64,000 nucleotides of DNA from Metellina segmentata. Lineage: Eukaryota > Arthropoda > Arachnida > Araneae > Tetragnathidae. Made by a program: the position numbers and the translations under genes. Positions within the stretch are counted from its first letter, which is position 1. Every line of letters starts with the position of its first letter. Location: positions 45,294,437 through 45,358,436 of the forward strand of contig OX375873.1 in assembly GCA_947359465.1 (NCBI GenBank), read 5' to 3'. Below, in pieces: positions 26,501-36,440 of this stretch. The notes beneath the pieces are model-generated. The model did not search any database. It was not told the origin of the DNA and saw nothing but the letters and a program-made list of their open reading frames with translations.

Positions 26501-26705
26501 ATGTATAACATGAATTCCAAGCATGAAATAAAATCTAAAGAATGTATTTCTCTTTTATAACTAGAATTTAAAATGAGTAGGATATGCCATCTGTAATGGA
26601 TTTGTATATTTTAACTGAGAGTTGTGTAAACCTCACTGTAAAACTGGTACTTCATGACAGATATTTATTGATTCAAAAGTAAATTCAAAATCAAGTTTCA
26701 CGTGT
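23567..26705. other. AT-rich DNA without recognised genes
   Basis: Nothing recognisable except a diverged tandem duplication at about 25726-25955, where TTTTTTAAT-GTTAATAAATAAAA through CAGTGTTAT-GTAAAG occurs twice. Confidence 0.4.
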
Positions 26706-26709
26706 TTAA

Positions 26710-27240
26710 GGGGGTCCGGGACACAATAATCGTCAACTTTTCGAAATTTTTTTATTATTATTTTAAGAAATTCTCTGTATTTTTCTGCTTAAAATGACGT
26801 CTAAATCATGTATCTATCTTAATTAGAACTAGAGATACAGTAATTTTTGTGGCGCGTTGTTTTGAAAATCTAACACTCTTGACAATTGTTGTAATGGCAA
26901 CAACATCTGTCTTTAAAACTTTAAATGCGTTTTTCTCCATGATACTTTTTTTCAAGATTTCCTGTATTCAAATTTCTATAAGTCGAAAACCGATAAAGTT
27001 TAAGGGTTGAAATTTGGAATACATATTTTCCAAACATTATACTTTAATTTTGATTCAGCAAATTTAAAACAAATATTTACTTTTAAAACTATCACTTTTA
27101 TAAAAAAAAGTACCCTTAAATTTAAAAAAATTTTCATTCAAATATTTTTTATTTTTTATTAAATTAGTATTTTTTAAATTGCTGAAACAAAATTAAAGTT
27201 TATAAATTTGTGAATAATTTACTGCAAGAATTTTGAAAAT
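26710..27240. mobile_element. Left half of a TTAA MITE-type element
   Basis: Starts GGGGGTCCGGGACACA after TTAA (26706-26709) and is colinear with the left ~530 bp of the MITE at 13073. Similarity stops near 27240, where an unrelated coding-like segment begins. The matching right terminus is not found downstream. Confidence 0.75.
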
Positions 27241-27252
27241 TTTATACCAAGG

Positions 27253-28242
27253 ATGTTCTGTTTATACCATGGATGGCATCTGTTTGAAACGTTGGAAGGT
27301 CCAACAAATGGTTCAAAATCATATTCTGGTAATATTGGAAAGGCGCTCCTGACATGTGAAACTTTGCCAATGACAACTTTCGAAATTATTGACGGCGAGT
27401 TACCAACTGATAGACGTGACTTAAGCAAGGATCAAATGTACTTACTAAAAATATCTCAAGCGGTGTGATTGGGTAATTGTTCTGATGAACTGGATAGACG
27501 CTGTCCTGGTCCATTATCATATTCACACGGGCTGACTACAGCGAACAGAGTTCAAAGACTATACGTTAACTCTCCATATCATTCTTTATAGTTGAAAAAA
27601 ATCCCTGAGTTGATTATTGAAATTTACACTCCAAATTGGTTTAATATAAAGTTTAAGTACTCGCTAAAAGATGGAGCTAAGCATGTATGGAATACTGTTT
27701 CTAGATCCAGGTATTTATCTCAAGACCTCAAAGACGTCGATGATGGAGTAATTTGTCGAAATTCGTTCTTTGCTCATCCTGATAATATAATGCTGTGTAT
27801 GTTGAAGGATGAAAGATAGCACATCAGAGAACTTGCTGCACCACGTATAATTAAATCTAGAGAGTCATCTTCCAATGTAAAGTCAGTACATGTATTTCTC
27901 GCACCAAAACTGAATTTTGAAGCTGCTGACTATACGGAATTGATTTACTGGTCATCAATTACTATTACTTCTCCACCAATCCTCCGTGATATATCCACTG
28001 CTGTACTTAGTTCCATTGTACGTGATAAGAAAAATTACGAATGGGACTCTGCTCACTTCCCATGTCACATACACACAGTTGAACGGTGTGTCAAGTTAGT
28101 GACAGAAGCATACACTAAGGTTTATGTGTTTCAAAGTAAAGACGGGTTCATTGGATCCACATTCTTTTCTCGATCAATTATATGCCTAAATTCGACCATA
28201 AGGCTGATTTCAAGCCTCTTCCTGCTGATTAAGTGTAAGTAA
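27253..28242 (+). pseudogene. Unidentified protein gene, one frame with three stops
   Basis: About 330 codons stay in one frame from 27253 to 28242, interrupted only by TGA at 27466, TAG at 27589 and TAG at 27817. Segments include TLEGPTNGSKSYSGNIGKAL, FNIKFKYSLKDGAKHVWN, VFLAPKLNFEAADYTELIYW, FPCHIHTVERCVKLVTEA and KDGFIGSTFFSRS. The PCH..AVER-like, VKLVTEA and DGFI...SR signature recalls a repeated arthropod/cnidarian family of unknown function that I believe is mobile-element-borne, but I cannot name it. Preserved frame over 1 kb shows recent coding ancestry. It directly follows half of a TTAA MITE, which may be part of the same element. The N terminus is probably missing. Confidence 0.55.
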
Positions 28243-28399
28243 ACTTTTGATTTAAACATGTCATAACATTCTATGGGTACAATATTCTTAACAAATATTA
28301 TGTTAATGTAATGTGATTCAGCTATTATTTAATAATTTTCAGACAATATAATCAAATATACAATACAATACAGCAATAAATAGTGTTTGTATCCATCTA

Positions 28400-28776
28400 T
28401 TTTTCATGCTAGATTTATTTCTATAACACATAACAAAGTGCACTTTTCTTCAAAAACTGCAAAATTTCAATTGCGATGCAGGAACAGAAGATATTATTCG
28501 ATTGAAAAAATATTTTTAACCTTTCTTATATACCACAGTGGGCACTTCTTCTGCACTATTAGAATAACAATATTGAAAAATAATTGTATTTCCTACGTGG
28601 AGTAAAAATTGGCAATTTTTACCCAAATTTCCGAAATCCAAGTGCTATGCGGGGGCAGAAAATATTACTCAATCAAAAAAAATATTTTACACCGTGTTTG
28701 TTGAACCCAGAGAGAACCCTTTCCGCGCTTTTAGAATAACCATTTCGAAAAAAAGTGTTTTTCGGCCCACCCTAAT
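28400..28776. repeat. Two diverged tandem units ending CGGCCCACCCTA
   Basis: Two roughly 160-bp blocks are colinear: each contains GCAGAA-ATATTA-TC, then AAAAATATTTT-AC, then TTAGAATAAC-AT--GAAAAA. The second ends TTTTTCGGCCCACCCTA, which reads inverted as TAGGGTGGGCCGAAAAA, like a transposon terminus. It may be the right end of the element containing the 27253-28242 frame; no left counterpart was found. Confidence 0.5.
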
Positions 28777-29099
28777 GTAGCACCTAAATCCATAACCAAT
28801 TTATTGAGATTTTACATGACGTTTTGGTGATTTGTAACTACATTTTGAATGCTATTCAAGGGTCGGGTACGAACTACGAGAACGTATTCTTCTAGATAGC
28901 GAATCGATGCGTAAAATGTATAAATGACATATTGGACTAGTCCAAAAAATATGTCAAGGGTGTCTTTCTATCAAAGGAATTTGATTTGTAAGACAATTTT
29001 CTGTTAGTAACGGAATATTTTTATGTCTTCCCCTAGTATTTAATGAAGTGGTTTGTATGTGTATTCCCACTCTAGACATCTTATACAGAACTGTGAAGG
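28777..29099. other. No recognised feature
   Basis: AT-rich sequence with no long frame. Confidence 0.4.
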
Positions 29100-30120
29100 A
29101 ACAAAAGTGTATATGCATAAATATTTTACTTGCATAAACTAAATATTTATTGGTTATTTTATCTTTACTATAAAAGTAAAAAGAAGATTATCTTGTTGAT
29201 TAATACTTAAGTGGCAGGGTTATTTTCGCAAGGATCCAGCATACGAAAATACTTATGTACTCAAGAAAAATACAAATTTATTTACAACAAAAGCGGATTA
29301 CAAGGATTTATATCAACAATGATTACACGCCCCTCAGACAACTGACCTAGCTCACTGGAGCCGGGCCGGACGTAAATCTCTTCTAAGCCTACTCCCTCTT
29401 GATGAAGTGAGTTTGGTGCGCCCTCTAGAAAGAAGGGCTAACGCTACAAGTACACTACATTTTGCTGTTCAAACACGGAGTCAGTGAATCAGGAATTCAT
29501 AGTAATATAATTATACCAAATGCATTGAAAATGTCTGATTAATCTAAAAATAGTTATTGGATATCTATAGAGTCAGATTGGGCAGGTGCTTACTTAAGAT
29601 ATATTGAGTTGAAGAAAGTGTTAAATGCAAATGTTTGGCTTGTATAAGCTAATTGCTTAATTGGTCGTTTTATCTATACCTTAAAAACAAAACCAATATT
29701 ATCTTGAAGATGAGTTCACTGGAATTTGATGTTTACACACTAAGTCAAATAATTATTTATTAATAGGATTAGGATTATGGTACTTATCTCACATACAAAC
29801 TAATTGAAAATGCGTGATTAAATTCACCTATATATCCGTGCTGCAAGCAATCTTACCTGCCTTATTTCTTGCGAAAGTGACCTAGAAAAACTAGACTATT
29901 TCCTACAATTTTTTCAACCAATACATGTGATTATTTTATCGTCATATGTATTGTGTGGTAAGAACAATGACACTACCCAATTACCTCGTTACGACCAGTG
30001 GATTGATACAAAACCAAAATTATCTTGCACATGAGTATACCACATTTTGATGGTCACATACTAAGATCCAGTAACTCGTAGGAGTGACTTTTTACTTATT
30101 TCACATACCAATGATTTGAA
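29100..30120. repeat. Diverged tandem repeat, about three units
   Basis: The anchor AYYATTATCTTGMARATGAG-like sequence occurs at about 29183, 29690 and 30013. Each is preceded by a TTATCTATACCTTAAAA-like or GATTGATACAAAACC-like segment, and the last two are followed by ACTTATYTCACATACMAA. Units are roughly 300-500 bp and strongly diverged. Confidence 0.4.
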
Positions 30121-31049
30121 TAACAACGAATCTTTACAACCGCACCTCTCGGGAGTTTAGGATTTACGCCGGTGTCTCAAGCCCATCGCAGCGAAGCATT
30201 TAGAGTGCAGCAAAATAAGAAAAATGCGACTTTCGCTTCCCAAAAAGAATCGGGACATCATTGAATTCAGATACGTTATCCATTTCCATTCCTCTCTTCT
30301 TGCTGCATGTCCCGACGAGCTTTGAGGAAGGAGTAAAAAAATAGCTTTCGCTTGATTTACTTTTATTCCTTCTGTGACTTCCCATCAAGAAGCAAGCGTA
30401 ATCCTACCCATCCAATGTGCTTCCTTTTCTTCATATGTCTCGTCTCCGAGTCTCCTTCAGTCGATTTTAAGAAACGATTGCTGCTTCGATTTTGCATTGG
30501 CGTGCATTACTCGAGAGACACTAACTGCAGGGAATTTTATGACTCCCCTAGTCTTGATACTGAGCCACTGAGGCGGTTTTCTGAGGCTCTTTTCTATTTT
30601 TCAATGCATCCCATATGAGCTTCTTGCCGATGGGATGAATTTTCCTTTCGTTCCAGTCTGTAATAAGCTGATAAAATTGGCTGATAGCGCTGGGGCTCTC
30701 TGTTATCAGATGAAACTATCTGAAATCTAGAAAACGAGGTTGGACTTCTTCTCTGGGAAAACTCGTAAATCAATCAAGGCAGTGACTGCGACCTGTAAAA
30801 TTGAGAGAGAATTTCGATTCAGTGTTAGATTTTAAAATGATTCCTTTCAAGTATATGCCGTATCATCAATTGAGTGGGGACTTTACAGGATACTCCTCTT
30901 ATAATTCAGGCAGTTGTACATTTCAGAAGCAAGACAACTTCATTTCAGACTAATATGAAAATCTGATGGTTGATGTGGAAACTAGTTCAAAATCAAAACA
31001 CAAATTTTAACAAAAGGTATGTATGATTGCTTGTTAAATATATAAAAAT
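30121..31049. other. No recognised gene
   Basis: Two overlapping plus frames at 30352-30618 have no recognisable domain. Confidence 0.35.
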
Positions 31050-31312
31050 ACAGAGAGTGAGATGGGCTGGGCATATCATTCGAATACACGATGAAATGCG
31101 TAAAACGAAATGTGCCTGGTCAGGCCAATTGGAGTTAGGCCTAGATGAATACCTAAGCTTAGATGGATAGACTGTGTAGACAAAGACTTCGTTATTTGCA
31201 AAGCTAAGAACTGGAGATTATTGTTTATAATAGTTCAGGATGGAACAGTCTTGCTGATCCAATTTGGAGGATACGGCTGCATGCATTTATAGATGTAGAA
31301 ATAAGTTTTACA
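31050..31312 (+). pseudogene. LINE reverse-transcriptase protein, C-terminal fragment
   Basis: Reads RWAGHIIRIHDEMRKTKC, then, one frame over, PKLRWIDCVDKDFVICKAKN and WRLL. The RWAGH-RM and PK-RW-D-V--D motifs are the characteristic tail found after the reverse transcriptase domain in many non-LTR retrotransposons. The RT core is absent. It is distinct from the jockey-like element at 36-40 kb, which lacks this tail. Confidence 0.75.
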
Positions 31313-31417
31313 TACTGTTCTATCAGACTAGAATACTTTATTCTAGCATTTAATCAATGACTAAAAATTAATATGACTTAAACCCACCATAACAACCGTT
31401 GCGGGTCGGCTTCGGGT

Positions 31418-31828
31418 TCATCTAGATCCTCTTTTTCTCCTACGTAGGTGTTTTCGACTCGAGCGCTGGCTGGCTCCAGATTGGCTCTTCTCTCGTCTAG
31501 TGGCTGGCTTGTTCATAGAAAATATACTGTTACAAGGGTCTCGATAAAGTAGATGACGCAACAATTGCTCTCGTTGCGTATCCATTTCTTCACATGACTG
31601 ACGTAAGAGTCTTCCTGAATACGTACTCCGGATTACATATACATAACATGGTAACATCGGATCGTAACACCACATTGGAAGATTGGAGTATTTCGTGATA
31701 TCAGATAGATATATGCCGAAAGATTGGGCATGATTTTGAAATCCGACTAATCCGACTGTACACAATTGTGCTTGAATAAAAAGAGCTGTTTTTCCAAAAA
31801 AAAAAAAGGCTCCAAAAGTAAATCTCAT
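31418..31828 (-). CDS. Unidentified 136-codon open frame
   Basis: The frame begins MRFTFGAFFFFGKTALF, coding partly from a T-rich tract (F-rich N terminus), and ends in a basic stretch (SSRKHLRRRKRGSR). The middle, SCEEMDTQREQLLRHLLYRD, is charged and helix-like. The last third comes from DNA clearly less AT-rich than the surroundings. I do not recognise it; it may be chance or an exon. Confidence 0.2.
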   Translation of the reverse strand: MRFTFGAFFFFGKTALFIQAQLCTVGLVGFQNHAQSFGIYLSDITKYSNLPMWCYDPMLPCYVYVIRSTYSGRLLRQSCEEMDTQREQLLRHLLYRDPCNSIFSMNKPATRREKSQSGASQRSSRKHLRRRKRGSR

Positions 31829-31959
31829 CTTTACATCTCAATAAAATGTTTTGTTTCCTTGCACATTCTGTCAGGTTATTTGAGCATGTCTTGATATTCA
31901 AAACTAGAAATAACCTTTATGATAAATTAAAAACAAATTGTAAGTCAAAGTCTTCAATG

Positions 31960-33545
31960 TATCTAGAATGCAGACTTTAATACGAAGACTGCAGTGGTAA
32001 CTAACATCGCTCAACTTTGTACATAAGTTTTCATGCCGAAGAATTACTTTTATCGTAACGCCTATGGCACGAAAACACCAACATTGTTTTTTATATTTCC
32101 ATTTAAACAATGAATGTAGGACAAATATCTAACTTTTTCTACTATTTTTCTTTTTTTTAAACCATGTCACGGAGTTTAATGGAGATGAATGTTAACACAG
32201 ATTGAATGAAAATTCAATATATGTTTCTGTCATGGTAATGGTAATGATAATGTAAGTTAACGTCGTACTAGAGCAACACAACGGTCTATTGACGACGGTC
32301 CGGGATCAGTCGCTTAAGGGAAATATCAGAGGACAACACCTCGTAATTTTGAAACACGATCAGATGACGAAGCAACACCTGAGCTGGCACTCCACTCTCC
32401 AAACTTCCACACCAACCCGAAGTGAGGACTTTCAGCCACGACAGATTTAAGGTGCATTAGCCGCCTCTACACCATATGCTTACAAACATCCATGCCCGTA
32501 CCCGATTAGAACCAGGAACCTTCCTATCTAGAGGCTAACACCTTAACCACTATACCTGTTGGTCGGTAATATATGTTTCTGTCACAGTTTTCATAATCCC
32601 TGAAGAACACATCTCACACTGTTCATGTATTTAGAGCCCAATACGTCAAGCTAATTGGGACTATTTCTATATAAAATGATCGAAGTAAGTTTTATAACAG
32701 AATAAAAATAAAGCATGAGCAAATGATCACAATGCAGTTGTAAAACAGACTTTAACTCCAAGTTGCAATCTGAAATAACATTGTTTAACTTTGCACGTAA
32801 ATTTCAATGTCGAACAAATGTCTTTGTTATAACTCCTGGAGCACACAAAAGTACCAACATCACAATTCATATTTCCATCTAAACGATGAATGTCGGACAA
32901 ATATCTAGCTTCTTTCACTATGGTTTCCTTTCCTTAGCCATACCACAGAACTTAATGGAGATGATTGGAACTCAACACATTGAATGGAAATTCAATCAGC
33001 TTTTCTGTCAATCCATCCCATTAAATTTAAACACAACTATAGTTCTCGTTTTTATTTATACATTTTTTCAATCCCAAGGAGACACATCTCATACTGTTTG
33101 AGAATCTAGAGCCCAATATGTTATGCTAAATGGGTCCTCCTTCGAAGTAAGTTTTGTAACAAAATGAAAATGAAATATGAGCGTATTACACCAATGAAGA
33201 CTTGAACACAGACTTTAATATCAAGTAGGATATCTGAAATAACACCCTTTAACTTTGTTCATAAATTTCGATGTCAAACAATCACTTTTGTCATAAAGCC
33301 TGAGGCACGCGAAAGTACTAACATCTCAATTTATACTTTCATAAAACGATGAGTGCAGGGCAAATATCTGACTTCCACTAGATTTTCTTTTTCTCAAGGA
33401 GACTTAATAGAGTTCTATTCAATCAGCTTCTCTGTCAATTTATCCCATTATATTCAAACACAACCATAGTCCTCGCTCTTATTGATACATTTTTTACCAA
33501 TCCCAAGTGTACAGATCTCTCACTATTTCGAGTATTTACACAGCC
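31960..33545. repeat. Three tandem units of ~430-460 bp, first interrupted by a SINE
   Basis: Each unit contains CAGACTTTAA (31971, 32749, 33210), then ACTTTG-RCAYAARTTTC, GATGAATGT-GGACAAATATC or a variant, TTAATGGAGATGA, ATTCAATCAGC--TCTGTCA and GAGCCCAAT. Units 2 and 3 are about 461 bp apart. Units 1 and 2 are about 426 bp apart once the 352-bp SINE insertion is removed. It is a small satellite-like array or multi-copy duplication with no coding frame. Confidence 0.75.
32233..32567 (-). mobile_element. tRNA-derived SINE, full length (copy 3)
   Basis: A 335-bp minus-strand copy with tRNA-like head at 32567 and tail at 32233 ending in ATTACC-type repeats. A perfect 17-bp duplication, AATATATGTTTCTGTCA, flanks it at 32216-32232 and 32568-32584. 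It interrupts the first unit of a tandem repeat, giving a clear relative age. Confidence 0.94.
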
Positions 33546-34049
33546 CAATTCTCTTGAGTCCTCTCCCTGCTTTCGAAGACATTGGTTAATGTTTTCTTAA
33601 AACAGCAAATCACTCCCTTGGGTGGAAATAGAGAAACCGTTTACTAGATAGGCCATTAGGGGGAAAGCGCTGCAGGCGATAAAATGCATTGTTGAAAGAA
33701 AGAACAACACTCTGGGTTGAGTTTTCTATTTTTCACACGCGAGGCTTGTTCTCGGCTTTTACTAGGGAAGTAACAAATGGCATCGCTCTCTGGACCCGGC
33801 AAATCTTCGAATTATTTCCTATGATTACTAGTCATTTGTATAATGTCGTCGTTTCGAAAGGGCTTCTCTCCCTTAGCGTTTGTTCAGCAGTTGAATTACC
33901 GGGCATTTCATGAATTGATCAATAGAGGTGGAGTAAGTTCGGATTGGAAAATGATTGCTAAGTAATGTTTTATGCCTTCAGACATTCTGCTGTAATATGC
34001 ATCATTCGGAACAAAGATAGTGTTGAAATTTCAGCAAAATAGCTTCTTA
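33546..34049. other. No recognised feature
   Basis: A 74-codon plus frame at 33689-33913 has no recognisable motif. Confidence 0.35.
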
Positions 34050-34640
34050 GTGTTATCAACAAGTCAAGAGTTTAAGCAAGTGCGAAGCACAGTGCAACCT
34101 TGTCTACCATGGTATTTAATGGTAGATTTGGGTTACACTGCTATATATACTATTGTATTAAGTTAATTTTGGTTCAGGCAGAAGGGTTAAACAAGTTACT
34201 CATTTCAAATGGTGCCACTTGGTAGTAAATTGGCAATTGCTTGAGACAGTAATAAGATCACGGGTTTACTTTCCGTATTCAATGTAATGCGATTTGTGAT
34301 TCTGACTGTTTGACAGTTCTATGTTGCTTTTGACAGTCCAGTGTTATTGCAGCCGGAAATTTACGGAAATAAGGTTGAACAGCAACCTAATAGTAAAAGT
34401 TGTGATAGGAGTAGAAGTAGTAATATCATTATGATGTAAATCGCAATGTCAATTGAACTGCACAGCCTAGATGGACCATCTATCCGAGTAAACGCCAAAT
34501 GAGTCGAGCATAATCACGTCTACCACTCAATAATTTAGCAATATGTGCGAAAAGCAGTGCAACTTTGTTTACTAAAGAGTACATTATGATAGAGTTGGCT
34601 CACACTGCTATAGATACTATTGTTTTGTAAGTTAATTTTT
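34050..34640. repeat. Diverged duplication of a dispersed repeat
   Basis: AAGTGCGAAGCACAGTGCAA through ACTGCTATATATACTATTGT-TTAAGTTAATTTT (about 34076-34175) recurs at about 34545-34640. A third relative at about 55725-55790 shares GAGTTGG-T-AC followed by ACTRTTGTAAGTTAA-TTTTGT. It is an old dispersed repeat of unknown class. Confidence 0.45.
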
Positions 34641-35400
34641 GTAATGATACCACAAAGTAATTAGCTTCGTAAGAAGTTATTGTTCAAAAGAAATGGGTTA
34701 TTTGTATGGCGAAATTAGCCACTATTATGAAAAGCTGACTTATAATATAGCACTGCAACGAATCTCACACAGAAAGTATTAAAACTTCACTGTCTCCTTT
34801 CACTCTGCTACATTAGAGATTGGTAGACGTGTTTTCGAAGACGTGAAGTTTCAAATGAGTCGTATGGTTCTTGTGACAAAAACCAGATGGCTCTATATTT
34901 CAATCGGCATGAAACTCTATTGGGTTTATTCTATTTTGAATCCGATACTCTTAATGAGCTTGGATAATTAATCAACTTCTACATTACGGTGTGAACGAAA
35001 CCCTGTGTAAAAGGCTCTTACCGACTGTAATTGATGATGGAACTATGTAAAGATAGTGAAATTAGGTTTCACTAAAAGAGGGGAAAAGAAAACAAATCTT
35101 TAAAGATAAAAAATACATTTATTTTTTAGCTAAACATTGGTATAATACGCATCTTGATAAAAATAATATTCACTCTTCCTAGGTCACCCAACCAAAACAC
35201 AAAACAATTACTATCAATTCTTATAAACGATCTTGGTTATACAAGCATGCTATTTGGTTATTCAAGTCGATATCATAATGGATTAACCAAAATAAGGGCC
35301 TTTGCTCAAGAGACGCTTCACGGGTCAAAAATAAGGGAAAAAATCAAAATATCAAAAGAATCGATTCAGGAGCAAGGACTCAATTAAAGGAAAGCAATAA
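34641..35400. other. No recognised gene
   Basis: A 77-codon plus frame at 35154-35387 has no motif I know. Confidence 0.35.
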
Positions 35401-36218
35401 AAAACAAAAACCATATTTGCCCATCGTTGTTCTTCGGGTGATGTACCTAGATTGGGTTCAGAGGCGTCGGCCTCCAGGATCCAAGACGCGGCCTTCCTTC
35501 AATTTTTGGGTCGCCGGTTCTTCGGCAATTCAGCAAGGATGTAACGGATGGTTCCAGGGAAAATCAACGGACTTTTTTTAGTAGATTCTTTCGGTATCAC
35601 TTCTATCGGAATAATTCAGCCAGGATGTAACGGATGGTTCCAGAAGAAATCAACGGACTTTTCAGGAGAACTCTCGGCATCACTTCCATCGGAATAATTC
35701 AGCCAGGATGTAACGGATGGTTCCAGGGGAAATCAACGGACTTTTTGAAGAACTTTCGGCATCACTTCTATCGGAATAATTCAGCCAGGATGTAACGGAT
35801 GGTTCCAGGGGAAATCAACGGACTTTTTTAGTAGATTCTTTCGGTATCACTTCTATCGGAATAATTCAGCCAGGATGTAACGGATGGTTCCAGAAGAAAT
35901 CAACGGACTTTTCAGGAGAACTCTCGGCATCACTTCCATCGGAATAATTCAGCCAGGATGTAACGGATGGTTCCAGGGGAAATCAACGGACTTTTTGAAG
36001 AACTTTCGGCATCACTTCTATCGGAATAATTCAGCACCAGGATCAAGGCTCAAAAAGAAAGAATGGCGAGGCCGGTGTCTCCGAGTCGCAAGGACACCTT
36101 TCCTTTTTTTTTATCATACCCTCTCGGCCAAGGCAAAAAAGGCGACTCTTCAAAAAGAAAGCTTCACCGCGACTGGGATCACCGCACGGTGACCCCAGCC
36201 ACTGAAACATCGGAGAGC
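35401..36218. other. GC-richer island (left part), target of the retrotransposon
   Basis: This stretch has visibly more G and C than its surroundings. It includes the higher-order tandem array at 35535-36036 and then GGCGAGGCCGG, AGAAAGCTTCACCGCGACTG and CACGGTGACCCC. It continues on the far side of the LINE insertion at 39947-40250. No protein motif is visible. It may be the regulatory end of an unidentified element. Confidence 0.45.
35535..36036. repeat. Six-unit higher-order tandem repeat (A-B-C-A-B-C)
   Basis: Units start with ARGATGTAACGGATGGTTCC at 35535, 35621, 35704, 35786, 35871 and 35954, so unit lengths are 82-86 bp. Each contains ATCAACGGACTTTT and ends TCGGAATAATTCAGC. Unit types differ internally: A has TTTAGTAGATTCTTTCGGTA, B has CAGGAGAACTCTCGG, C has GAAGAACTTTCGG. 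They occur in the order A B C A B C with a 250-bp period, so a trimer was duplicated after the monomers diverged. Confidence 0.92.
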
Positions 36219-36440
36219 GAATAGGACGAGAGAGAGTTTAAAAATATTATGGAGCACATGGCCCCGTAGGGGCCTTAATCTCCAGTATTGGTACTTAAAC
36301 ATGGCGTGATGGAACTTGCCTTGTTGATAACATATGAGTTAAGAGTTTTAGACCTTGGACAGTTAACAAAAGGTGCATGGAATAAAGGTTGGTCATGGTA
36401 TTTAAGGTTGGATAAAGTCTACATGGATAAGTTTGGGGTT

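Noticed and set aside
35535..36036. CRISPR array
   Set aside because: Units are tandem and contiguous at 82-86 bp without unique spacers, in a eukaryotic context with no cas genes.
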